Assembly: GCA_030015575.1 (NCBI GenBank)
Contig: CM057337.1
Location: forward strand, 333,632,583 to 333,696,582
Length of the DNA: 64,000 bases
Direction of reading: 5' to 3'
Origin: Agapanthus africanus
Taxonomy: Eukaryota > Streptophyta > Magnoliopsida > Asparagales > Amaryllidaceae
In this document: positions 30,872-46,000 of the stretch, piece by piece
Layout of the letters: every line of letters begins with the position of its first letter
Numbering within the stretch: position 1 is the first letter of the stretch
Notes under the pieces: model-generated
Database searches by the model: none
What the model was told of the DNA's origin: nothing
Seen by the model: the letters and a program-made list of their open reading frames with translations, nothing else
Made by a program: the position numbers and the translations under genes

Positions 30872-33097
30872 TGTTAGTTATATGTATGCCCTAGAGGCCA
30901 TTACTGTACATGTGATGTATATTGTAGTGGATGCTTGGACATATATAGAGAGGACTTTCTTGCTCGATATGATAGTATGCTATCTGGTTGCTCTTTATCT
31001 TAACATGTACACTTATTGTCTCTCTATTACATGTTGATAAAGCCCTTAGGATGAGTACTTGACTACCAGGATTATGATTCAGATCATACTAGTGGGGATA
31101 GGGTAGTCGGAAAGTACATCCTTAGATTGTTTTTAGTCGTGGGAGTATCGAGATAGGGCATCGATACTCCAGAGTAGACTAGCGTATACGCTTCTCGACC
31201 CATGTGATGGGCGATGGATGATCCCATATCCATTGGTGTTTGACCTCAGAGATGGTATATGGGTGCTCAGTAGAGACTGGGTACACTGAACGGACTCGCC
31301 GAGAACTCCTAGATGGTATTATACCTATCGTCGGATAGCAGTTCTCTGGTGACACTGGTACATGTTAGTTTGTAGACCCGATATCGTCATAGAGTCTTGT
31401 GTGATTCCCACCGTGCTTTGATTTCCACCATACCATGGTCAAGAGATCGTGTAAAAAGGTGGTTTTTGGGTACAGTCCCGAGTCACATAGAGGCAATCAG
31501 GTTTGGAGGGGTTTCGTCTCTCCCGGTATTGGGAGTCGATGTTGTAATATGCTCGATTGGCCATAACAGGAAATCCCTGGTCAGGGTTGCTGAGATTTAA
31601 TGGTAAGTGTTATCTGTAGTTTCTCGAACCGTTATGGACCTTGTATCGGCATGACTTATCAGGCTATTGAGGTCTGACGTTATACCACCCCCAGGCTGTG
31701 ATATGCGACATATCAGACGAAAAGACCGGACTGTACGGTAGTGTTACTGATTGGATTCGTAGGAGTACGAGCAGGCTTGCTTGTTGATCTTCTGATCGCT
31801 CAATACCCGGGTGGCCGTTACGTTTAGCAGACCGCTTACGGCTTGTGGGTGTTTGATATGATTATCACCAACTGTCGGCGTATTGATGAGTGATTAGAGT
31901 CCTACACAGAGGTTTCCTGGCTCAAGCGAAACGGAGTAGGAGCATATATGTGATATGTGCGAGACCAAGATTAATGCGAGTATGTGATACCGCATTCTTT
32001 GCTCACGATATGTGACATTCATAGGTTATATGTGATATAGCCAAGTTATCGGATCAAGTGTTGTTCGATAAGTTGTTACATTTGATATTAGTCGTTTATA
32101 TGTAATATAGCCGGATTATTAAATTAAGTGTTGATTTAATAATTTAATGTATGATTATATATTTGATATATTACATTGCATTAACTAATATTAGCTCACT
32201 TAAGTATTACTTTTTCTCACTTGAAGATACATTGATATATATGTGATATATGTTAATTGCATTATTTTCTTTTTGTATACAAAATATATATGTGATATAT
32301 ATTGTTGTGTCATGCTAGGTTACACTTGCAACATGTATGTATGAGACTCACACCATGCTAGGGTTAAGTTAGGGTTTATATTTATTTCAAGCAAATTCAA
32401 AATTGTGGAGATATTTGTCATGGTTCAAAACTTGTAGAAGCTTGTGGTCTTCATTGACTTAGTCTACTCCTTTGTCTAGCTTAAGATATTTGTTAACCTA
32501 ACCCTTAATCTTAGACTATGGTTTATTCTCTACATGAGTTAGGCATGACACTAACTCACCATAGTTGCAATTCTAAGCTCACTCTCTCATGAGTTTCATT
32601 TTCGTCTTCTTCTTCAACAAAAGAAAAAGCTTGCTAGGGTTTTTTCTAAGTGAAGATTTAGTGTGAGAAAAATAAATCTAAAGTGAGCCAACTTCCTACT
32701 TAATCATCCTCTACTACTTTCCATTTAGTATAGGGTATTTGCTTCACTAATCTCACCATTAGTGAAGAGATATCTTGGGTTAGTGTCTCCTCGACGTAGA
32801 TCATCTTCGGCCTCGAAGACTTCGATGCAAGCTTGTTCGTTTCTTCATGGGAGCCTCTCTAGAGTCCGAGAGTTCATGATCGCAGAGAAGTGACTACTAC
32901 ATGGAGCTATCGAAGTGAATGACCGGTCTACAAAGGTTGTATTCTTTGTTCACTTTAGTTGCAAAGTTGTTTGTATTCGTTTCGTCGGATTTTCTAGTAA
33001 TCAATTCTAGGGTTAGGGTTAGCTAGAACGGCAAAAATTTAAATATGGCATGGATGATGCCTCCTGAAACCTCGCTGCCGTGCTAGACAACCCTACA
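30872..33097 (+). repeat. F, 5' LTR
   Basis: 2226 bp, from TGTTAGTTATATGTATGCCC to CAACCCTACA. It is related to the B/H/G LTRs but clearly diverged from them. Confidence 0.92.
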
Positions 33098-33111
33098 GTG
33101 GTATCTGAACC
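33098..33111 (+). promoter_or_regulatory. Primer-binding-site position of F
   Basis: GTGGTATCTGAACC stands directly after the LTR at the place of the Met-tRNA primer site. Confidence 0.7.
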
Positions 33112-36100
33112 ATGCTAGAAAATTAGACGATGTTTGCTAGGATTATGAAACCGAAACTACTCCAAAACACCCGATACGAAAACTTGGTTTCTGTCGAATT
33201 TAAAAAGTCTTCAAAATTTTTTTTTAAACAAATGCAGAATATTGTATGAGATATGACATGAACACCATGAAAATTTGAGGGGTTTTTGTGCAAATATGGC
33301 CGGCCACATAGGTTGAAAATCCGGCCTCCTTGGTTCAAATTTTGATTTTGGGCTTCAAATTTTCAGGGTGTTCCAGTCTCTGGGTTTTAGGGTTTCAGGT
33401 GTTGTTTGTTTTTGCTAAATTTTCATGTGATGTTAACTTTCTGCAAAAGCAACTCGGAGTGTTTCGCGGTCGTAATTCTAACATGTATTTAGGTTATTTA
33501 GATGATATTAAAAAGTTCGAACGGATATCAATAACCCAATTTTTCCCCCGCTGGAAATTTTTCAAGAGTTGGATTTTTTCCGAGTTTAAAATCTTCGGAA
33601 AATTATGCAAGCGATTTTGTGGACCCTTTAGAAGAACGAAACCCTAACTCGATTATGTGACCGTCAGAACCGCCATCAAATCCTAGGGTTTGTGGTAGTT
33701 CAGCGGTGCCACATGTGAGGCATTGGTTGACCCTTCTACGACTGGTTCATAGGAGCTGAGGCATGTTCTGGGTACTTTTTGAACTCCGCTCAAGTGTTGA
33801 TCTTGTCGGGAAATTTTGGGTGCTTTCTTATTTGATCGAAAAGTTTAACTTTGTCTAGCTATCTGTGATTGTGATACAATATTTGGAATCCACCAATAGT
33901 TATGAGATAACTAGTTTGAATTTTATAAATCTAGCAGTTTATTCACATTTGATCGGTTGCCACGGAATTTTGATGTGGATCAAAGTCCATCGCAATTACG
34001 TAGTGTACGCGGATACTCGCCGGGTAACCTTACTAGATAGCCGCGCCCCATAGCCCCGACCAAGTGACTGTAGGAGAACCCCGTTACCAAAAGCATCCGT
34101 TCGGGTGCTCGCGGCCGCGGTGTTCCGTCTTAGTGAACTTCGTCGACGGCAACGGGAGGTGCGGCTGTCTTCTAAAGTTTCCAACGAGCATTCGATCAGG
34201 TTATTGGGAATCTTGTTGAATTACCCGACAGGTTATTGGAAAGTGTTTTCAATATCGAGACTAAAATGCGGGGTTTATAATTGTTAGGCATGTGATGTCT
34301 AAGGAATTCATTTGGTTAGGCATGAAATCCAATGTATGTGATATATTGGGTTTATGATGTCTAAGGTGGTTGCGGATTCCAATTGTTGTAGTTTTTCACT
34401 TTCTTTTCTGCGACCGTAAGTGTAATATGTGGTGTATCGCCGATTTCGTTGCTATACGTCAACGACAATTGGGATACGTATATTTACTTACGTTGATGAC
34501 ATGTGATGTTATGTGTTACTGTGATATGTTATATTGGATCGCCGTGTTTTGAATAGCCGGGGGTTTTATGTGAGATGAGGGTTTTTATTTTCATTCATGT
34601 AAAACTCATTGTATATAATATTCTTTTATTGGGGCACTTCCGGGTTAAGGATGATGTTACCATTGTATATTATTTACTTTTCCGCATTAGGATAGACCCA
34701 AGGCGGGGAGCACAAGTAACCGGGTTCTAGGATATAGTGGGAGACCATCTCGAGGAGTCGAGACCGGGTCTTCTAACTCTAGAATTGGTAGGGTTGCTTG
34801 CCGCTTTCGTAGGGGTCTAGGGATGTGGGTTTGGCTATTCATCATGACCGTGGAATCCGCGATTTTACCGGCTTAAATAAAACACGGAATTCCTAGAATA
34901 TCCAATATTTCATATGTGATTCTTCTGCTGCTGATTTCTGTGATGTGATCACTTGATATGTTCTGAGACGAATGCCTATATTATATATATGAGATATAAT
35001 TAATATTATTGTTTTCGTTTCTTCTGTGATGCTTGGGAAGCATAATTTGATGGGAATTCATTAATGAGATTAATGAAAGAAAAAGAAACCTAAAGATATT
35101 GTAGAAACTTGTTTAAAAACTGGTAGCGCTAGTTCTTGCTTTGCATAGCGGTATTCCTTGTAGAATATCCAGCACCTTATTTGATAAGGAAAGAGCCGAG
35201 ATCCCTTCAACAGGAGTGACCTCTTTAGCGAAACTAGCAGATGCTACAAACTCGGTTTATCTTTTGATTGCTTCTATAGTGTTTTCTTTGCATAGTGGTA
35301 TTTGGGAAATATCCTTCACCTTATTCGATAAGGAAAGAGCCGAGATTCTTTCACCGGGAGTGACCTCTTTAGCAAAACTAGTAAAAACCTCGAAAACACT
35401 CATTTTTTTAAAATTCACTCGATTCTACAACGATATCAAGTTCATTATGCAAAGGGTTTTCTTAAAAACCTGTCGTAGCCTTCCGTCATTTCAGATAAAT
35501 AGTATTTAGTATTCATGTTGCGTTTGTTGACCTTGTCAAGGCGTAGTGTGCGGTAGATGATTAGTGCTTATCTGCTAGCATATGATGCGATTGGATTAGG
35601 GTAGTCGTGCGGCCTTGTTGACCTTGTCAAGGGTCGTGCGGGTGGGTTTAATTCAATCAGGAAATGACAGGTTGAACTTGACTTGCGGTCTGTGGTTTGT
35701 TGACCTTGTCAAGGTCATAAATCGCTCGGGGCAAAATATTATCGGGAATTTCAAGTGTTGAAATTTGCAATGAGATTGCATACTTTCTATGAGATAGTTG
35801 GATCCCGATACCCACTGCGAGTAAGAGTTACTCCTGGGAGAGTTTTACACATTACAATTAGCCGATCAAGTAAGTGTCTAGAAAGGTGTTAACGGGGTTA
35901 TGCCCCTGGGAAAACGAGGTTTATTTTAATTAGGTCCGTGCGAAAGCACGGGAAACCTCCCTCAAAGTACCGACACTGGCCTGGCCGAAAGATTGGCGAA
36001 CTTGTAAGGTGTAATTAATCCCGGCTAGTCTTACCTTTTAGGGTTTGAAGGTAGATTTGACTAAAACAGTAGGAGCCATCCTGATTAGATAAAATAATAA

Positions 36101-36714
36101 CCAATCTAATCGTGCAAGAGCGCATGCAGAGTGTTTTCTTCTTTCTCTCTCTCTTCCGGTAGCGACCATGTCACGCCTTAATCAAGATAATAATATGGAT
36201 GCATTGACCGAACCTGCTTATTATACTGAGCTAGGGAACGTTGGTTCCGCTTTATCTTATAATTGTTATAAGTTCGAGCAGGAAATAGGGGAATATCCGG
36301 ATTCCCATGCGACCCAATCGAGGAATAAGCATGCTGATGCATATTCTTCGGGTGTGTTCATTACCGAGAACTGTTTCTCAGTATCCTCTATGTCCTAAGT
36401 ATGAGATACCGGATTAGGATCTCATATATATAATCTGTTACTTGGGCTACAGAAAGGTAGAGAACCGAGAATGGGTGATATGTCTCTAAGTGTTAGAGAA
36501 TGGTGCAATTGTTGCAGCCAAGTCTGTTAGCAGATATCACCTTGTATTAATATATTGATTCTGAACAAATGTTATTAGATACCGAACCTAATATACAACA
36601 TTACATCAGATTCTTTATTAAGTTAAAGATGGATATAATTCTGTATAGGGGATAATGTTGTGAACATTTTCCTGAATCAAGAGTTGATTGGATCAGGTAC
36701 GTTATATAATAGCA
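33112..36714 (+). other. F leader and gag-side remnant
   Basis: Leader homologous to B and H in reverse. It includes the GC-rich block (about 34001-34185), the duplicated GGGAGTGACCTC module (about 35137-35390) and three TTGACCTTGTCAAGG units (35524-35541, 35615-35632, 35697-35714). A short frame at 36168-36398 encodes MSRLNQDNNMDALTEPAYYT, the F counterpart of the gag-side piece in B and H. No host gene is seen. Confidence 0.8.
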
Positions 36715-38940
36715 TATAATGTTAGTTATATGTATGCCCTAGAGGCCATTACTGTACATAGGATGTATATTGTAGTGGATGCTGGGACATATATAGGGAG
36801 GACTTTCTTGCTCGACATGATAGTATGCTATCTGGTTACCCTTTACCTTAACGTGTATGCTGATTGTCTCTCTGTTACATGTTGGTAAAGCCCTTAGGAT
36901 CTGTACTTGACTACCTGGACTATGATGCGGATCATACTAGTGGGGACATGGTAGTCCATAAGTACATCCTTCAAAGTCCCTAGTCGTGGGTATATCGAGA
37001 CGGGGCATCGATATACCAGAGTAGACTAGCGTATACCTTCTCGACCCATACAGATGGGCGATGGATGATCCCATATCCATTGGTGTTTGACATCAGAGAT
37101 GATATACGGGTGCTCAGTAGAGACTTGGTACACTGGACGGACTCGCCGAGAACTCCCAGATGGTATTATACCTCACGTCAGATGGCAGTTCTCTGGTGAC
37201 ACTGGTACAGAGTAGTCTGTTGACCCGAGATCGTCATAGAGTCTTGTGTGGTTCCCACTGTGCTTTGATTTCCATCTTACCACGTCCAAGTGGGCGTGCA
37301 AAACGGTGGTTTTTGGGTACAGTCCCGAGTCACATGGAGGCAATGAGCGATAGGAGGGGATTCGTCTCTCCCGGTATAGGGGGTTGATGTTGCGCTGTGT
37401 TCGATTGGCTATAACAGGAAATCCCTGGCCAGGGTTGCTGAGATTTACTGGTAAGTGTTACCAGTAGTTTCGCGAATTGTTATAGACCTCATATCGACAC
37501 GACTTATTGAGCTATTGGGGTCTGACGTTTACCACCCCTAGGCAAGATATGCGACAGATCAGACGATCAGACCGGACTGTACGGTAGTGTTACTGGTCGG
37601 ATTCACTGGAGTGTGAGCGGGCTTGCTCGTCGATCTTCAGATCGCTCAATACCCGGGTGGCCGTTACGTTTAGCAGACCGCTTGCGGCTTGTGGGTGTTT
37701 GATATGATCATCACCTGCTGCCGGCGTATTGACGAGTCTTTAGAGTCCTACACAGAGGTTTCCTGGCTCAAGCGAAACGAAATAGGAGCGCATATGAGAT
37801 ATGTGCGGGACCGAGAATGATGCGTGTATGTGATACCGTATTTCATTCTCGCGATGTGACATTGATCGGTTATATGCGATATAGCCGGGTTATCGGATCA
37901 AGTGTTGATTCGATAAGTTGTTACTGTAGATACCAGTCGGTTATGTGCGACATGACCGGATCATTGAATCAAGTGTTGATTTAGTGATTTAATGCATAAT
38001 TATATATTTGATATATTACTTTGCATTAACTAGTATCGGTTCACTTTGAATGGATTTTCTCACTCGGTTGTGCGCATTGTATATGCGATATATTTTTGTG
38101 CACTTGATTGTATCATGTTTGATGATGCATACAACATTGGTTAGTGTAAAGAATTAAACTAGGTTAAGTATATGGTTAAGGTTTCTAATTATTTGTCCAT
38201 TCATTTATCTTTTTATTTGGATTAAAATGAAATGACAAAAGAAAACAAAATGGTTATCATTCTTTCTTTCTTTCATGAAGCTTCATGAAGTTTTGACCAT
38301 ATGACCATTTTGTCTTTTAGCTTAACCCTAACCATTGCACTTAACCATGATTGATTCTCTACACCTAACCATGGTTCTAATATGATAAGTATTCATTTCT
38401 TTTCTAATTTTTAAATAACTTATCATAATTAGCTTCTTCTTCTTCTTCATTTCTTCACATGAAGAAAGCTTGCTCCATTAATGGCAAGTGATGAAAAAGA
38501 GTGAGAAATCCAAAACTAAAGTCTACCCACTTCCTATTTCTTCATCCTCTACCTCTTGCCAAGTAGTAGAGTGTGTTTACTTCATAAGTTTCATGACTTG
38601 GTGAAGTTGTGAGCTTGATCTAGCGATGCCTCGACGTAGATCATCTTCGGCATGGACATCGACGACCTAGCTTGCCCATTCTCCGACGAAGCCGACGCTA
38701 GAGCCCGGATTTGATTTGGACAGCGGAGAGGACCTCATCTCGGAGCCGTGGAGGTGGAGGACCGGATCTACAAAGGTTGTATTTCCGTATCTCTTAGTTA
38801 ATTGTTAACTAGTTAGCTTTTTCGCCCAGATTTCTAGCCAACGATCCGTAGTCGGGTCTCTCGGCACCTAGAATTTTTGAAATTGGCATGGTTGATGCCT
38901 TGTGAGACCTCACTAGTGTGCCTAGGAACCCTACATATAA
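36715..38940 (+). mobile_element. Solo LTR G (B/H family) in F
   Basis: A single LTR at 36720-38935 (2216 bp) is flanked by TATAA on both sides (36715-36719 and 38936-38940), with F interior on either side. It resembles the B and H LTRs more than the F LTRs. A lone LTR with intact target duplications is the usual product of recombination between the two LTRs of a former full element. The conserved hairpin (37446-37466, TACTGGTAA/TTACCAGTA arms) and palindrome (37423-37434) are perfect here. Confidence 0.95.
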
Positions 38941-40896
38941 GTTCTAAATCTACAGTTCAAAGTATATACAACACACACAAGAGGAGTAGTTCAGAAATGA
39001 ACGAATCCTTCTTGTGGCATTGTAGACTAGGTCATATCAATGTGACATGACCAGCTAAGTTACGTAAAGATGAATATGAGAATCTGTTCGAATTTTCATC
39101 TTATGACACTTGCTAGTCTTGTCTCAAAGGTAATATGACCAATACTCCGTTTATTGGAAACAGAGAAAGAGTTAGTGAACTCTTGGGACGCATACATGAT
39201 GATGTATACGGTACTATGTCTACAAATGCCAAGGTTGGTTCTTGGTACTTCATTACATTCATCGACTATCTCTCAAGATTCGGACATATATTCCTGTTGA
39301 AACATGAGTCTGAAACTTTTGAAAAATTCAAGGAATGTAAGCTTGAAGTGGAGAACTAGACGGGTGGAAGTATTAAGTCCTTCGATGTGATCGAGGAGGA
39401 GAATACTTGGGCATGGAGTTCCTGGATTATTTAAAGGAGAATGTGATTCTCTTTCAGCTTACTCCTTCGTATACACCACATCACAACGGTGTATTGGGGC
39501 GGAGGTATCGCACCCTATGAGATATGGCGTGCTCTATGATGAGTACTGCTGAGTTACCTGTTTCCTTTTGGTGTTATGCACTTGAGAAGCTGCATACCTA
39601 TTGAATGGGGTTCCGTCCAAATCAGGGCCTACCACTACATATGAAATATGGTGTGGGAAGAGACCATGTCTTAAACGAGTTAAGATATGGGGTTGTCCGG
39701 CCTATGTTGAAAATCAAAATCCGGACAAGCTCGAGGCAAGGTCAGGACTGTATAAGTTTGTTAGGATATCCTAAACATTTGCGAGGGTATATCTTCTACC
39801 TAACTGAGGAACAAAAGGTGTTTTGTTTCACAGCATGCCACCTTTTTTTTGAAAAGGAATTTCTTATGAAGAAATTAGTGGTCATGAGGTAGAACTGGAA
39901 GGAGTTCCAGCTAGACAAACTAACAACTGATGATTTGGTAAAACTAAAGGATTCAATAGTCTCCAACGAAGCTCAGCCTCTTTGAGAATCTGGTAGGGTT
40001 CCTCATCCACTTGTGAAATACTACAGTCTTCTCGATGATAGTGGGAGCGAGGATTGCATCATGGTTGATGATGGCCCAACTAGGTTCAGGCAGGCCATCA
40101 CGAGTGGCGACTCTGTGAAAAGGCCGGATGCTATGCGGTTGAAGATGGAATCCATGTACACCAACAAAGTATGACTTTGCATGTTGCACTTGAAGGGGTA
40201 AAACCTATTAGGAGCAAATGGATTTTGAGAAAATTCTTGGTGTAAATGGAAAAGTTGAGACTTTCAAAGCTATACTTAAGTCCATCAGGATCAATGCAAG
40301 CATCGCGGAGTTGGAATATCTATTTTGATGTGGCAGTCAAAGAATTTGACTTCATCAAAAAGAGATATGAACCTTGTATATACAAGAAGATTGTAGAGAG
40401 TAAGGTTGTCTTCTACGTATTGTACGTAGATGATATACTCTTGATAGGAAATGGTTTCCTATGCTACACTCGGTCAAGCTCCTCTTATCACGAGGATTCT
40501 TAATAGAAGATTTGGATGATACCTACTATATCTTATGGATTATGATCTATGGTGATAGATCTAAGTGGATGTTGGGAATGTCCCAAATCCAGGTACATTA
40601 ACACCGTACTAAAGGGGTTTAGTAAAGAAGATTCTAAGCGTGGTGGTTCGCCCACTTACTCATGTATCACTCTCTCCAAAAAGATGTCTCCCAAGACTGA
40701 TTTGGAGAGGGCTCGCATGCAAGGGATACCCTATGCTTCAGCAGTAGGCTCTATCAGAGTATGCGATGTTATGTACCAGACCAGATGTAGATGACTCACT
40801 AGGTGTAGTGATCAGGAATTAATCGGATCTTGGGAGAATCACTGGAAAGCTGTGGAGGACATTCTTAAGTACTTGAGAAGCACTAAAAGAAAGTTC
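38941..40896 (+). other. F pol remnant (integrase to reverse transcriptase)
   Basis: Fossil coding sequence in several short frames. An integrase-like stretch (about 39135-39359) has TPFIGNRERVSELL and FITFIDYLSRFG. A linker region follows (about 39605-39890), then reverse transcriptase with a YVDDILLIGN box (about 40423-40452), then the start of the RNase H side (about 40680-40790). H interrupts it at 40897. Confidence 0.85.
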
Positions 40897-43113
40897 TGTA
40901 GGGTTCCTAGGCATGCAAATGAGGTCTCACAAGGCATCAACCATGCCAATTTCAAATTTTACGGGTGCCGAGAAACCCTAATACGGATCGTTAACTAGAT
41001 ATATAGGCAAAACAATAAAACTGGTTAACTACTTAACTAAAAGTGAACGGAAATACAACCTTTGTAGATCCGGTTCTCCACCTCCATAGCTCCGTGATGA
41101 AGTCCCCTTGCTGTCCAAATCCAATCCAAAGCTCTAGCGTCGGCTTCATCGGAGAAATGGGCGGGCTAGGTCATCGACAACGATGCCGAAGATAATCTAC
41201 GTCGAGGCATCACAAGATCAAACTCCCACTTCACCAAGTCATGAAACTTGTGAAGGAAACACCCTATACTACTTGGCAAGAGGTAGAGGATGAAGAAATA
41301 GGAGGTGGGTTCACTTTAGAATTGGATTTCTCACTCATTTTCTCAAGTTGCCATTGAAGGAGGCAAGCTTCTTCTTGAAGAAGAAGAAGAAGAAGATGAA
41401 AAAATGTTATGATAAGTTATTTCCAAAAGAAAATAAAATGTATACTTATCATAATCCAACCATGGTCAAGTGTAGAGAATAAACTAGGGTTAGGTCAATG
41501 GTTAGGGTTAAGCATGTAGACAAAAATGGTGACTTAGTCAAAGCTTCATGAAGCTTCAACATGCATCCAAAGAAAGCCACCATTTTTCTTTTCTTTTGCC
41601 AAAAATAAATAAATAAATAAATGAATAAATAGATATGAAAAACAAAACCCTAACCATTTAAATAACCATGGTTTAATCTTTACACAAACTCAAGTAAGCA
41701 TGTATCATCAAACATGATACAATCAAGTGCACAAAAGTATATCACATATACAACTTGTGAACTTCAAGTGAGAAAATCCATTTAAAGTGAACCAATACTA
41801 GTTAATGAAAAGTAATATATCAAATATATAATTATACATTAAATCATTAAATCAACACTTGATTCAATGATCCGGTCATGTCGCGCACAACCGACTAGTA
41901 TACAATGTATCGTTTTATCGAATCAATCCTTGATTCGATAACTAGGTTATATCGCATACAACCATTCGACACATTCATCGCGAGAATGAAATACGGTATC
42001 ACATACACGCATTATTCTCGGTCCCGCACATATCTCATATGCGCTCCTATTTCGTTTCGCTTGAGCCAGGAAACCTCTGTGTAGGACTCTAAAGACTCGT
42101 CAATACGCCGGCAGCAGGTGATGATCATATCAAACACCCACAAGCCGCAAGCGGTCTGCTAAACGTAACGGCCACCCGGGTATTGAGCGATCAGAAGATC
42201 GACGAGCAAGCCCGCTCACACTCCTGTGAATCCAACCAGTAACACTTACCGTACAGTCCGGTCTGTTCGTCTGATATGTCGCATATCTCGCCTAGGGGTG
42301 GTAAACGTCAGACCCCAATAGCTCGATAAGTCGTGTCGATATGAGGTCTATAACAATTCGAGAAACAACAGGTAACACTTACCAGTAAATCTCAGCAACC
42401 CTGGACAGGGATTTCCGGTTATAGCCAATCGAACACAGCGCAACATCAAACCCCTATACCGGGAGAGACGAACCCCCTCCTATCGCTCATTGCCTCCATG
42501 CGACTCGGGACTGTACCCAAAAACCACCGTTTTGCACGCCCTCTTGGACGTGGTAAGGTGTAAATCAAAGCACAGTAGGAACCACACAAGACTCTATGAC
42601 GATCTCGGGTCAACAGACTACTCTGTACCAGTGTCACCTGAGAACTGCCATCTGACGTAAGGTATAATACCATCTGGGAGTTCTCGGCGAGTCCGTCCAG
42701 TGTACCCAGTCTCCACTGAGCACCCGTATATGATCTCTGATGTCAAACACCAATGGATATGGGATCATCCATCGCCCATCTGTATGGGTCGAGAAGGTAT
42801 ACGCTAGTCTACTATGGTATATCGATGCCCCGTCTCGATATACCCACGACGAGGGACCTTGAAGGATGTACTTATGGACTACCTTGTCCCCACTAGTATG
42901 ATCCGCATCATAGTCCAGGTAGTCAAGTACACATCCTAAGGGCTTTTCCAACATGTAACAGAGAGACAATCAGTGTACACGTTAAAGTAAAGATCAACCA
43001 GATAGCATACTATCATGTCGAGCAAGAAAGTCCTTCCTATATATGTCCCAGCATCCACTACAATATACATCCTATGTATAGCAATGGCCTCTAGGGCATA
43101 CATATAACTAACA
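40897..43113 (-). repeat. H, 3' LTR
   Basis: 2217 bp, closest relatives B and G. It begins TGTAGGGTTCC and ends ATAACTAACA on the plus strand. Confidence 0.93.
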
Positions 43114-46000
43114 ATCTCCCACTTGCACTAGGGCCATCTGATAGCAGTGGTTGTAGTATCTCATACTCAACCATCCCATTAAAGTCTCTCTCTGGGAAAA
43201 GGCCTTTGTGAGTGGATCCGCCGTGTTGTCCTCTGTGTCTACTCTCCTAACCTCGATCACCCTGGAGATCAACCATCTCCATGATCAGGTGATACTGCTT
43301 TAGAATATGTCTGGATCACTGATGGGACGGACGTTCCTTGGCATAAGCCACAACTACATTGTCACACAATGGGAGGAACTAAGTTCATCTCATGAACAAA
43401 TATACATCCAGACTGCCTCTTTGGTAGCATCTTAAGTAGCGATGTATCCAGCCTTTATCGTCTAGTATGCCACGGTATCTAGCTTGGAACTCTTCCAACA
43501 TACCGTCCCTTTACTGAGGGTAAAGACAATGCCTGTGACTGACTTTCAGTCGTCCTTATCACCCTGGAACCCTTCCAGTGATTCTTCCCAGGATCGGTTG
43601 ATACCATCTCACTACAACTAGTGAGAATCCTAACATCCAATTAGATCTATCTCATAGATCCAAAACCCAGGATTTAGGAGGTATCACTTTGATCCTATAT
43701 GGAGAATCATTGTGATAAGCGGAGATTGACCAAGCGTAGCATAGGAAACTCCTTCCCTATCAAGAGTATGTCATCCACGTACTCTACGAGGATCATCACT
43801 ATACTCCCTACTACCTTTTTGTATATACAAGGTTCATCTCCCATTTTGATGATGTCAAACTCTTTGACTAACACATCAAAACAGATGTTCTAACTCCGCG
43901 ATACCTGCTTTATCCTATAAAGCATCTTGTACACGTTTCCGCTGCTCCCACTATCTACGAAGCCCTCTGACTGTGTACTTATAGACGTTCTCTTCTAAAA
44001 CATCATTTAGAAAAGCAGTCATGGCACCCCACCGCCAGATATTGTAGTCATGGTATGTAGCCGTGGCAAGTAGGATCTGGATGGACTTAAGCATAGCCAC
44101 TTGAAAAGGTTTCATCATTATCCACGCGTGGTCGATGACGAAAAGCTTTAACAAGTCTAGCTTTGAAAGTCTCAACTTTTCCATCTACACCAAGTAATCT
44201 TCTCAAGATCTACTTGCTCCTGATGGGGATTTAACCCTTCAGATATAGCAACCAAAGTCCATACTTTGTTGGTGTACATGGATTCCATCTCAGATCGCTA
44301 AGCATCCAGCCATTCTTACAGAGTCCCACTCCTGATGGCCATTTCGAAACTAGTTGGGTCATCATCTCATGATGCAATCCTCGCTCCCACTGTCATAGAG
44401 TAACCGAAGTATCTCTCAGGCAGGTGAGGAACCTCACTAGATCGGCGGAGAGGCTGAGGTTCGTTGGTAACTATTGAATCCTTTGGTTCTATCAAATCAT
44501 TAGCCGCAGTTTGTATAGCTGGAACCTTTCCAGTTGTACATAACAGACCTTGCCTCGAGCTTGTCCGGATTATGCTTTTAGACATAGCCCGGACAACCCC
44601 AAATCTTAACCAACTTAAGATATGGGCTCTTCCCTTTCCATATCACATATGAAGCGGTAGGCAACTGATTTGATTGGAACCCAATTCAATTGGTATGCAG
44701 CTTCTCAAGTGCATAACTCCCAAAATGAAATAGGAAACACAGTAGTACTCATCATAGAGCACACCATATCACATAGGGTGCTATTGCTCCGCCCCGATAT
44801 ACCATCGTGCTATGGTGTATACGGAGGAGTAATGCTGAGAGAGAATCTCATTCTCCTTTAGAATAATCCAGGATTTCCGTGCTCAAGTATTTTCCTCCTC
44901 GGTCTCATCAAAGGACATAATACTTATACCCGTATTTTGGTTCTCTACTTCTAACTTATATTCTGTGAATATCTCAAAAGGTTCGGACTTGTGTTTCAAC
45001 AGGAACATGGGTCTAAATCTCGAAAGATCATCAGAGAATGTAATGAAGTATAAAGAACCGGTCTTGGCAAGCGTAGACAGGGGACCTACATACATCAACA
45101 TGTATCATCCCAAGAGTTCACTAACTCTTTCTCTGTTTCCAGTAAACGGAGCTATGGTCATCTTATCTCTGTGACATGACTGGCAAGTTTCACAAGATGT
45201 AAATTCAATCTGATTTAAATATGCATCTATGATGTAACTTGAGCCAGTCGGATCGCATTGATATGACCTAGTCTACAATGCCTCAAGAAGGATTCGTTCA
45301 TTTCTGAACTCTTGCTCTTGTGTGTGTTCTGTATACAAAAGAACTGTAGTTTGATTTAGAACATCAATGCTTTTTAGATAACGTGCCTGAACCGATCAAC
45401 TTTTGATATAGGAAATGTTCAAAACATTATCCAACAATACAAAATTATATCCTTTCTTTACTAATAAAGGGACTGATATGATTTTGTATATCAGGTTCGG
45501 TATCTAATAACATTCGTTCAGATTCAATGTATTGGTAATACAGGGTAACAGTGACCAACAGACTTGGTTGCAACACTTGCCCCGCTTTCTGTCTCATGAA
45601 ACTTATAACCCGTTCTCAGTTCTCTACCTAGCTGTAGCCCTATGTAACAGATTACATATCTGGTATCACATACCCAGGACGTAGAGGATACAGAGAAACA
45701 GTTCTTTGTAACGAACACACCCGAAGATGATGCATCAGCATGCACTCTCTTCGTTTGGGCGGCACGGGAATTCTGGTAATCTCCAATTTCCTGCTCTGTC
45801 TTATAACAATTATAAGTTGGAGCGGGACCAACGTTCCCCAGCTCAGTATAACAAGCGGGTTCGGTCAATATTCCGTATTATTATCTTGATTAAGACGTGA
45901 TATGGTCGCTACCTGGAGAGAGAGAGAAGAAAACACTCAGCGTGCGCTCTTGCAAGATCAGATTGGTTATTATTTTATCTAATCAGGATGGCTCCCACTG
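43114..46000 (-). other. H interior: pol and gag-side remnants
   Basis: Decayed copia pol. RNase H side is at about 43140-43600, reverse transcriptase at about 43690-44190, linker at about 44370-44590, integrase at about 44880-45180, and the TEPACYTELGNVG-type gag-side frame at about 45524-45868. It includes the uninterrupted counterpart (43155-43175) of A's insertion site in B. Confidence 0.85.
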
